Assembly: GCF_000003815.2 (NCBI RefSeq)
Contig: NC_049997.1
Span: forward strand, 2,739,338 to 2,803,337
Source of the DNA: Branchiostoma floridae
Lineage: Eukaryota > Chordata > Leptocardii > Amphioxiformes > Branchiostomatidae
Direction of reading: 5' to 3'
DNA length: 64,000 nt
The notes under the pieces are model-generated. The model was not told the origin of the DNA. It made no database searches and saw only the letters and a list, made by a program, of their open reading frames with translations. The translations under genes and the position numbers were made by a program. Numbering within the stretch: position 1 is the stretch's first letter; each line of letters starts with the position of its first letter. Shown piece by piece: positions 12,199 to 23,500 of the stretch.

Positions 12199-12577
12199 TG
12201 AATATGTTGTCCTGTCATATAGGATGTTCCTGCTCAATGAATTAAGGGTGGTGTATAAAGATATCAAATGGCTTTTCTTAAAGAAAACAACATGATCATA
12301 TATATTGCGAAAAGGTTGTCACCAATTTTCATGATGTGCATTTACAATGTATGACACTATCTTCCAAATGGATAAACTATTTGGATCCAGCAATGAAAAT
12401 TCCACAAAAAGGGTGTTTTTTCATTATGATGCAGTGGCTTTAGATGTGTGTACAATAATGAAGTCTTCTTGTACGTGAAAAATTTGTGTCAGGATAAATT
12501 TGTCACAATTAATATTGAAGATGATGTTATTCATTAGCTTAGCATGAAAGTTCATCTGTGTTGGTAGAATACATTAT

Positions 12578-12735
12578 AGAGAATTGCTAAACTTTCATTC
12601 CAACACAAAGATAATGTAGGGACTTACCCCTAAATTTTTTTCTTGTGAACAAAGTCGACCAAGATCGACCAAAAATTTAGGCGTAAGTCCCTACATTATC
12701 TTTGTGTTGGAATGAAAGTTTAGCAATTCTCTGTA
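12578..12735. repeat. Long, nearly perfect inverted repeat
   Basis: Arms of about 63 bp (AGAGAATTGCTAAACTTTCA…) at 12578-12641 and 12672-12735 are almost exact reverse complements across a loop of about 30 bp. The RNA would form a strong hairpin. Related sequence occurs at 53425-53570. Confidence 0.9.
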
Positions 12736-14009
12736 ATAATTATTCATTAGCATTAAGGAAATTTATGAGTCAGACGTATTAAAAATGTGAACTGTCCCCT
12801 GATAATTATATGATTTTGTAGCAATGTATATTATATGTATGTGTGTGCGTGTATGTGTTGGTCAAATTAAACAAAATCGCTTTATTTGGTGCAAATTTCA
12901 ATCAATTGATTTATAGGCAACGTACATTGTAACTGTATAGTACATGACTTTGATGGCAATGAAAAATGCCTGAAGAGAGTAAAACGTGTCTGAATACATG
13001 AGTGTCAAAAATCTACCCCAGAATCATGACCATAGAATTTCCAGAACACAAAGAAACCAGAGGTTCTGCTGCATTAATCTAAAAATATATACCATCCAGA
13101 GGCTAGGGCCCAAAATATAATTATTTCTTTGGTAGACCTAACTACAAATGTACATTAACTAATTACTTAAAAGTCTAAGCTACTTGAGTTACACATTTCA
13201 ACCATGAAGTTACATGTACATATTACCAACTGCAAATGATACCCAAAACATAATGGTAATGGTCACCTAAGGAATAAATGCTTGAATCAATCTTTACCTA
13301 CTACTATTAAGTATATTTTTAGATCACTGTACGAAATCCGCTCATAAATACAAACTTTCAGTACATTTTTTTCACATATTTTAGACTTCTTGTCTGTCTT
13401 GATAAGGAAACGATGTAATTTGGAAATAAAAGTCCATATCAATCTGATTATTTTGCAGTATCAATTACATGTAGATACCCATGCAAGGTTGGTGTCGAAA
13501 AACAGGTATATACAATTTCATCTATTAAAGATTCCACCCAACAGATTTTGCATTGCTTGTTTTGTATGTGTGTGTGTTGTTTTGTGTTCCTTTTTCTTCA
13601 ATTTGAAATATCTGCTTCACAATGCAGCTTAACCATGCTGCTATGTTTATCTGAGGACTGCTGAGAAGTCCCATACAGCTCTGAAGTGTAGATAAAGCTG
13701 GCATTGATGGATTTTTATAGTTAAGGACCACAAGGTGACTGACATCGACACAGGTAAAATTATAGTACGGTACAGTTTTCAAGCTCATCAAACTGATATG
13801 TTGACATTGAGGGTATAGTCTACAAAATAGCTGAAAACCAATTGAAAGAAAAGTCATCGTTTTAAAATATTTTTACGCCCTCTTTTAAATGGGGTCATGC
13901 GGGGCCATGCGGAACTGCAGCCGACTCACCCAGGCAGTCAGCTGTAAAGGTCACCACTTCGTTACAGGGAATGGCTAACATGAAAGTTGACTGATTATAC
14001 TACCATATA

Positions 14010-14208
14010 CTGTAAATGCAGAAATGTTCGCGGTGGATTAATTTTCGCGGTGACCACTTCACCGCGAAATTAAAACCACCGCGAACACTTTTCTATCATG
14101 GTATTAGTCTGCAGTCTATGGTGTTACCGCGAACTTAAATCCACCGCGAAAAGTCCCTTTTCCCGCTACCGCGAAATTAAATCCCCGCGAACTTAAATGC
14201 ATTTACAG
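14010..14208. mobile_element. Palindromic TA-TSD MITE, copy 2
   Basis: CTGTAAATGCAGAAATG … AAATGCATTTACAG, flanked by TA at 14008-14009 and 14209-14210. Same family as 3083-3292 and 25209-25419, CGCGGT-rich. It lies between the convergent genes. Confidence 0.9.
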
Positions 14209-14370
14209 TACTAGCAAAGTTCATGCCCCGCTGTATTTCACGTGACAGTGTTTACAGGGCAATACAGGCGCTTCCAGATTTCGGCCGCACTACTTTTTTT
14301 ACCCCGGGAGTAGCAGAAAAATACTTTGTCCTGCTACCTTTACATAAGTAAGCCATCTCTGACTGCTCTG

Positions 14371-14376
14371 TTTATT
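14371..14376 (-). terminator. Possible poly(A) signal overlapping the stop codon
   Basis: On the minus strand the stop TAA is read inside TTAATAAA, so a canonical AATAAA begins in the stop codon itself. If used, the 3' UTR would be only about 10-30 nt. Confidence 0.35.
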
Positions 14377-14567
14377 AAGCATTGTCTCCCGAACGGGTCA
14401 CTCTTTCAGCCGCCCGCTTGCAGATGAAGGAGCGTGTGGCTCGTTCATCGCAGGACACGTCGTACCACTGGTCAGTTCCCCAGACGTTCTTCATCACTAT
14501 GGCAACGCAGAAGTTGATATCAGCGCCGTCCGGTTGTGGGAACCAGGTTCTGGTATCCATGGGTGAC
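14375..14567 (-). CDS. Terminal exon: C-type lectin C-half and stop
   Basis: Reads [44 protein letters not shown], then a short basic tail and TAA. These are the W-x-x-D-x-x-C and (F/Y)-I-C signatures that close a C-type lectin fold. The PDGADINFC segment replaces the usual EPN/WND-type motif. Acceptor CTTAG|G; the split Trp codon TG|G joins it to 16698-16767. Confidence 0.88.
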
Positions 14568-17500
14568 CTAAGGTGTGATGGGAAAGAAGAATCTGCTTCA
14601 AGTACAGGGCTCAAAATACCACCTGCATATAAGCAGGTTAGTAGGGGTGGGTACCGGTACAGAAAGTCCAGGCCCGGTTCAGGTCCAGAGGATCAGGTCC
14701 GGACCTGAACCTGGACCTGATACAGTATGTGAAAACTTGTGAATGGACGATACTCAAAACAACGGTCCATTTTGCTACAAAGAAATCTGTTTTGTGTAGT
14801 ATTCGACTCCCACTGGCGTCTTAAAAACCCCACAAGGCTAACTATCTCTGATTGACTGTAAAAGTTGGTGAAGATGACTATAGAGTCTATTCTGCTTCGC
14901 TCTTGTTAATTGCCTAGACCGGTAACCCAGAAAACGTGCGACTGCCTAACTATATAATCAGTTCATTTTCCAATTGGTCCAACATCCGGTCCACGGAATT
15001 TTTTCAGGCCCGGTTTTTCCAGACGGGTCCAATGAGGAAAAACAGTTTTGTACCGGTACACCGTACAGGGTAGTGCAGGTAAAAGTTGGGCTGTGCAGGT
15101 ATTTCTCCATCCTCCTAACGCCCGGTCCCCAACGGCATTAGCCTATGGGGCCCTGCTATCTCATACCCTATCAGTGGTTATTATGATTGTCGCCACAAAC
15201 ATGCTGTCAACCAATCAGAGAATAGACCTTTCTTGGGATTGTTGTTGTCGCAAGCTGTCTCGCAAAGGCCGCTGGGAAGCTATCAGCCAATCATGTTACG
15301 TATTACATGGCTCCATCCTCCTACGCCCGATCCCCAACGGCTGACTGTCCATATAAGGGCAAGCTCATTAATATTTATAATTAGGGCGGTCCCTAACTGG
15401 TCTGAGTGCACAAGGTAGCAGACTGAGGTAAACACAGTAAGTTTTGACACGACTGTAGTTCCTCTCAGGAGAATGGTATTTCTCATACCTACCTGCACCT
15501 ACAACTGTAGCCTGCACCAGACTTTTGAGACTTATCCTTGTAATTCCTATACATACTGCGGCATGTGAAAGCTCCTTTTCCTAGAAGTCATCCATTAAAA
15601 CAGACTGGTGGTCTTTACTGCAAACACAGACTTTGTCAATGCTGATGGCAACATCATTGTGCACGGACACCACAGAGACTTATGATAAAAAAAATGCCCG
15701 TGGTGGGCAGCGAAGAAGTGGAGGCTGAATACACAGCCCCATGGGCCGAGACTATGTTAGTTTTTATGCAAGGCAGTATTCCCTTGTTCAGGTGTATAAA
15801 GTATGTTCAAAAGGTTGCTTTATCCACCTTTTGGGTATATTTGAATGATGCAGGTAACATTTCTCTGGTGCACAAGATCGGTGACATGGCAGGTTTCGGA
15901 TTAATTACCAGGGACCTTTTGTGCCTGAGCCAACGCGCTGCCGATTATGCCACGCGATCTGACTTGCAATCAAGGTCAAGATTGTAGGATTGCATCACCA
16001 TCGTCAACAAAGAGCAGATGGTTTGAGTACCCCATCTGCAACACCCTCATGTCACGTCACCTATGTGACCCTTCACATAGCATAGGGCTGAAGAAATATG
16101 GCGAATGCCCTCTGACCACAGCTTTTATTCGCTGTGCCTAGGGGCTTAATTCTATATGATGGAAGGGTTGTATCCACATTGATATGCATACTCAGATTAG
16201 ATATTTCACCTGTGGGCAAATATAAATCTCTCCCTCTGCAAATGTATATGAATATTCGTAAAATGGATGTAAGTTTTTGTCAATTTTTGTCAATTTTTTA
16301 TGAGCTGGATTGGCCTAAAATCAGACATATCAGGTTTTAATATGTTTTATTGCTTTTAATAAAACGCTACGGCCGTGTGGCGCGTTGGATAAACTTGATC
16401 CCTCGATCTCGGAAGTTAAGCAACCCGCCGTAGTCCGGTCAGTTCTTGGATGGGCAACTAACCAAGGACGACCGTATACGAGGATGCTGTAGCAGGGCCA
16501 AGCATGGTCATTCCATGAAATCGCCTTCCGAGAGGGACGTAAAACGGGGGCCCCGTGCTCGAGGAGGTGCCTCGACCACGTTAATCAGCCTCATTACTCA
16601 CTTTGGGTACCTGCCTATGGTACCGGCTGCAGATGCACCAGATAAATCTAAAATAGATTCAAATTTAAATGTTTGTGGCTAGCAAGAGGAAACTCACCAG
16701 TCCATGTAAGTCACTGGAGTGCCGTCCGTCCAGACGAAGGTTCGGTTCAGGTGGATATCGTACAGACCTTGGGGGTAATGAATTTGTCGTCGGTTGATAT
16801 TTCTTGCTTTAAGTAAATATATTCTATTCATAGATTTTACCAAACGTCAAACTGATTGCATTGTTTTCATATGCCAAAATTGCGCTTGTTCATTGTTTTC
16901 CGTTTTCATCTATAAGCGTCTTGTGTTTGCCTGTGACATGCAGACATTAAGACAGACCACACTCCTCTAGATCAAAGAATATGCCAATTTTGGAAATCGG
17001 CTTCCCAGTAGTTTACGTAGGTTTGTGGCACGCTTCGGGGTGGCTATTAACGTTGAAGTGTGAATTACTTCTCGCGGCAGTGTGAATAACTTCTCGCGAA
17101 TACATTAATTGGCCGTCTGAAAGGCATTCTTAATCATTATTGCGTTTGTAGATAGCGACAAGTAGCAGGCCTACTGGGAAGCCGATTTCGCATAGCCCGT
17201 ACAAGCTTTCCGGTGTATATTCCTTTCCCGGCATATTTCCTTTCCCGGCATATTCCCGGTTAAAAATCGCGAATCGACCTACCTACAAAAAAATTGCCAA
17301 GCTTCCCAGAGAGGCCGGTGAAGGAGGCTAGGAAGGCGTGTGGGTACCCGGGGGAGTAGATCAGCCCACAGCGGTATTGGTCAGGGATGCCGCATCGGAT
17401 ATTCCCACAGGTTGTCTTACTGGCCATGCAATCGTCGCACACTGAAAAAAAAAAGGAAAAGAAAAAAGAACAGGAGAAGCCACCAGAAATCAACCTTTAC

Positions 17501-20500
17501 CCCTTTCTTTCAAAACCTACGTATAGAGGAAAAATCATCACAGTCCACCTGTAGATTCTAGAATTGCGGCGTTCACAGTACGTGGAGATGTGGAAACAGA
17601 AACACACAGACAGACTGACAGAGCCAAAATAATACCATCGTTCAGGGAGGTAATCGGAAGCTAAGAATTGATTATAGTGTTGAAGAGAATTAGTCTTGTT
17701 GCCCAGATGAATCAATCATATGTCCTACCTTCTTAGTTTACAGTTTTGTCACGGTATCGTAGGTTATCAATCATTGTTACAGAGAACGTCCTGAACATTG
17801 TGTTAAATACCTGTCATGTCCGGGATATATTCATTGAGGTCGTTTCTGCCAGTCTGTTCTAAACCAGTATTGTTGTAGTTTGTGGCACTTTCACAGCCAT
17901 CACCGCGGTATGAAGACGAATCTAGAAAAAACAAGCGTGCAAACATGACACAGTGGGTGCCAGTTAATTGCACGTCGGATAAACGCACACTTCGGTCAAT
18001 TGCACGGAATCCCCAAATCCCGTTGCAGTGCGGTCCAACTGGGTAACTTCGAATTATCGCACAGGCCGGATAATTGCATGGAATTCGCTGGCAAATTGAG
18101 TGTGCAATTAAGAGGCTTCCACTGTATTGGTACATACTGCTTGCTCTGCTTAGCACTCAGCATTCGGGAAAGAGTATGGAAGATGAACACACACCACTAC
18201 CAGTGGACTAGCCCCCTGCTGTAGTGCTTGCGTTGTGTGCGGCCCAGGGCTAATGAAACAGAGATGGGTGCCGCCCTATGCGCCATCTTGGCGCGGGAAG
18301 GGTTTAACTTAATTAACTGTATTTGAATTCATCAGTGCACATACAAATGCACATATATACTTCTAATGATTGCAACAATCCTCTACATTACGTTGTCTGA
18401 GCGAGCTCCCACAGTGATAACGCCTCCACCAGGACTTGTTTTAGTCAGTGTATACTGAGTAAGGCTGGAGTTACATTTCCAAACCGGGGCCCGGCCGGGA
18501 TCTTTTAAGACACGAAAAATCAAATTGTATACCTATGAAAATATTCAAATTATGTCCTTGAATCTTATTTTAACATTTTGTGTATTGTAATGTCTTTTTT
18601 CATAATGTAATCTCATTCTTTTCGCTCCTGAAAGCTGCCCGGCCGGGCCCCTTTGTTGAAATGTGACCTAAGCATAACATTGGCGAGCGGGGCATTCCGA
18701 CCTCAAGCTCCTTAAAGGGTTGTATCTCACTGCACTAGGGGCACCGTTGCGACACTGTGGGGTTCACTGCGTAAGAAAATTCGTTCTTTATCTCTGAAAT
18801 TCGTTAACTAATCTTTCAAAGCCCGCAGTGCCGTACCGATATCCCAAGTGCAGTGAGATATCACCTTTATCACCGTAATATTGTTAAGATACATAAGTCA
18901 GAGTACATAATGATATTATTGCATTCCAATCACAAATACAAAAATCAAGAAATGAGTATTTTCCCGAATTTCCTTGAAAACAATCATTATAACAAAGAAA
19001 TTTCTATATTTATTATATATCTTTACAGTTTTCCTTTCGAATTTCATTACTCGCTTACAGGAGAGCGCACAGAGAAATTTGGTAAGGGGTGATTATCACA
19101 CCTTTCTCGCAGATGAATTCTTTCTCAATCAGACTGCAAGGTTGAAGACTCCATGGACCTGCAAATGTTGGAGAACAAAGGTTTGATAATATTACTGACC
19201 ATTGAGGCCTAAGAATGTTCATTAATATGCAAAATATAAATTTTACGATAGTAAAAAGTAAATTCAGAGGTGTCACAATATATACACATTGAATCTCCGA
19301 TACCACCTATGGATTTTGACAAGGTGAAGATACCGGATTCCGAACAGGATTACTTTCTCAGGGGAGTAAAAGAGGCTCATCAGAGCCCATCAACCTTCCT
19401 TCAACCGAGCCGGGGGCCGATACCAACTTCCAAGCACCTTTTGACCAATTGCTGACGTTACATTTCCGGTCTGGATGTTCGACATAGGCTTTGGGTCATT
19501 GCAACTTGAAAAGAATCAGATGAATGATCGAAAGCTTGTTGGTAAGCGCTTTATTGTTTACGGTTATAAAGTTTAAAAATGCATCATAATGATAATGAAA
19601 ATTCTTAAATTTTGATTGCTGAGCAGTTCTCCATCGAATATCTACATTAAATGTTAATTTTGCAACGCACCGTGGTCTTCTAGAAAGGCACAGAAGGGGT
19701 CATTAAGCCTCCAAATATATTCCGGGAATTCATCGAATGAAATGTCCTGTTCCTTGAAAGCGTCACCAGCAGGACTTCCGTCGCTCCAAGTAAAGTTGAC
19801 AATTTTCTAGAGAAAAATGGCTGAATATTTAAGATTTGCGTTTGGTTACTTCAGACCGCTTTTCCTTTGGAATTAACCGAACATTATTAGACCAATGGTA
19901 TTCAGACGACAGTGGCACGAATCATAAAGCATACAAGGAAACAATAATCATATCTTATGGAATTGTGTACTATTCCATATTTGCAGTTAGAGGTGACAAC
20001 CATGATTTGAGATGAGACTTTATTTTAGATTAAGGACCAGAGTAGACGAAAACAGTTCGATGAAAGATACCTGTCTCTCTTTCTTGATCAAGACAGCACC
20101 AAGCTTCATTCCTATCCATCCATTCCCAATGCTGTCTATGAGGAACTCGTTTTCCTGTGGCGTGTTGACGGCCGCTAGGTGGCCACCCAGAACTTGGCAG
20201 TAGTTCTCCGCAGCCCACCACACAAGCGGCGAGGGAAACTTCTGGTAGCATCGCTCTTCAAACATCGTCCAGCCTTTCCCACAGGAGAGACCCTTTATAC
20301 GATGCTCTACAATTTCCAAATATTGATATAAATGGCTCAGTTGTTTGGCTTGGAAAAGAATTTACGTAGCAGACTCGATTATCGTATTTCATGACTGTCC
20401 ATTGTCACTATGTGTATACCATGTACTTGCAATTAGCCCTCGGGCACGAACTTGCAAGTAAACTTCTTAATCAATGACTATAAGTACTTTGCCTGTGAGC

Positions 20501-23500
20501 TCTCTATGACAGATATGCGTTGTACTTTTTTATGCTTGATATTGTCAATAGTCAACAGAACAGACACTTTTATATCTATATATTGTACTAAGATATACAA
20601 CGCTATGGGGGACAGAAATGTCTGGAGGGAAAGAGTGGACCCCGCACGGGCAAGTCGCCCGTGATGATGATGATGATGATGATTATCCAAATCTAGATCC
20701 TTATTTTGTGGGAAATGCATTTTGTATCTCAGCTACTTTTGCACTTAAACAGGGTATCCAACAGCATCAAAGGTATAGACACATTGCGTATTCCGTGTTC
20801 GGGGAGTGCCACACCTCGAGCTCGTTAAAGAACCTAATTCACGTGAGATGGTTAGCCTCCATAGCAGGCTCTCTATGGAGGCTATGAGATGGTGCAGTGT
20901 GAGTGGTTCAAAACCTACAGTCCCTGGCCGCACCCGGGGCAATAACTGTCGTATTGAGGTCACCTGATTGGCGCCGAATGGCAGCTCGCTCCAGACACTT
21001 GCGACAGTCATACTGAGGTCACCTGAGTGGCGCCGAATATGGCGCTCGCTACTGACTCTTGCGATTTAGCCCCTATTGTAAGCTTCTCGCAATTCAGCCC
21101 CTGGCTGCCAAGAGAGAGTAGTCGATCGGCCCACCAAATAACAATAACAATAAGTATTTGCAATGACCTTTCATGGGACATCCCAGTAGTCCCACCTTCC
21201 AAACAGTCCTGCCCGGCCATGATGAGAGCGGTGTAACCCTGAGCACCTTTGCCTGTACTGCTGAGGCCAGGTAATGCTCACCTTTTCCTGTACCATGGGA
21301 TGGTGTTTCGAATATCTAAGCAACAAAACATGTTTGAGATTATAATTTTGTCTACGACTGTACTTTTTTTGTGCCTTTAGATACTTGTAGTTGTGCGCAT
21401 TGCTAGAACTACATTTGATACGAAGTTAACACTGCGATTTTATTGCAATAAAGAAGACAAAAAGGAAACGCAAATAATTTATCATAGGATGTAAAGTTTA
21501 AAGCTTCCAGACTGTAGTTTTTTTATTTTATTTCGAAATACCTTCTCTCCATCCCCTTCCGTATACGCTGTCAAGCAGCCAGTCCAAAACCCGTACTTCA
21601 ACGAAAATGTAACAGTATACGATGGTCTTAAACCAGAAACAATCACTCCAGTAAGTTGCACGGGGTCTTCTAATGTGACTTGCATCCAGTCGTCAAGTTC
21701 CTCTACGGTCCATTGCGCCATGGTGAGTTCAAGGGTACCGTGGATGACCTGATTTGCGCCATTACCATCTTCTATTAAATACCTCTCTTGAAGTAAGGAT
21801 ATAGGTAGCAAACAAGCTCCTCTTCCTACGGAAAAACAACATAATAATATAGCCTTTATTGCACATTCATGCCCTATCGAGCTAAGTACAGGCATATAGA
21901 TACAAAGGGTAGTAATGCAGTAAACATGGTTTCTAAGACTAATCTAAAACATAAATTCTAAAACTATTCTAATACATTTGTTCGGCTTCTTCTCGTTTCT
22001 TAGTTATGTTAAATATGTAGCTTGAGATGTGTTTGTATAATGTCGTTTGATCAAAGCTCATAAGAAAAATGAATTTTTCAACACTAGACATATATTCAAC
22101 ATAGCATCGGACCACATGCAGGCTGCTCACAAGTCTACAAATATATTTAACCCGTGAACATACATTACCCATTTACTGTAGTCACTTTGCAAACTTCTTT
22201 GACTGAGAGTGCATGCATTTGTAAAACTTAACCCTATGTAATCTATCTACCGATTGCTTTGTACTGAAGGATATTTCTTGTGCTCCCAAAACATTCTATT
22301 GATTTATTTACCAATGCAGGCATCTTCGTCTGAAGCATCCTCACAGTCCGGTATGCCATCACAGATACTGTTTCTGGAAACAAAGTGATTGGACCTCATG
22401 CACGGCAGTCGGTTTTTGAACAGAGCTGTACAGAAAAAATGTGATTTTTTTTCTTTTAGCTTTTTGTCGTCACAAAAAACATATTGGTGAGGAATCAATA
22501 ATCAGATATTTATGTATAAAACATTTGCTTACCACATTTCCTGGGACTCTCGTCTGCGCCAGTCCTGCAGTCTTCTTCACCGTCACAATATTGCGCGATG
22601 CTGATTTCCTTCCATGATTTGAAGTCTAGCATCGTATCCACACATACAGTTGACCCTGTGTTATTAAAAATGCAGAACTGAGTGGGGACAAGTACAGTCA
22701 AGCCTGTATTATCGACCACCTTTGCATAGTAACCAACTGGCCATTGCGGTCACTTTCTGTCGATCCCTTGGATTTTTCCCATTGACCTAAGCACTATGAA
22801 ATAGTCTATAGCGGCCACCTCTCCAACGCGGCCACGGCCACACGATTTCCGGTCCCGTAGATAAAGAAACACTGCATATTGCGTCCATACAGTGCCCGTG
22901 TATCATGTCACCCTGCGCCGAGTTTAGAATTGTAGTTTGCGAGGATTTGTAGTCCCAGACAGGGTCGTTTTGGCGGCAGCGGAAGGTACGCGTGCCTTGA
23001 ACGGTAGAGCGCAAGTCTTTGATGGCGAATTTACCAAAAATTGCGCATGGTAATATCGATCATTTACGGTAGATTTGACTTTGGCTGGGTCAGTTGAATT
23101 TTGAGTCGATCGAGACAATGTTACTTGGTGAGAAAAATCAGTGGACTGATGTGTAACTTATTGGTTGTGTTCAATTGATCAGCATTTTCTGTATAGTGGC
23201 CACCTGTCTATAGTGGCCATATTCCTCCAGTCCCTTGAGTGGCCGCTATAGACAGGTTTGACTGTAATGATACCTAAGTACATGGACCTGTCATACTTGC
23301 ATATGTGTATCCCTGGTTTCGTTTTGTGTACGGAAGGTCAGACAAAGCATCTCGATATGGTAATGGTTTTCATAGGAGACATTATTCACAGCTTAGACAA
23401 TTGTATGCGGCCCCTTTCTCTGTTAGACCCTTTAGAAATCTACAAATCCCACTTGATCGTGTGTTCATGATTATGTAGTCTAGGAAAATACCACCTGTCC

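Noticed and set aside
16366-16493. Functional 5S rRNA gene
   Set aside because: Too diverged in the helices and fused to a SINE body; no Pol III terminator right after the 5S part.
17283-17441. A further CUB domain
   Set aside because: Only the CG…SPGYP start is present; no remaining CUB strands in this or neighbouring exons, so it is kept as a Cys-rich linker.
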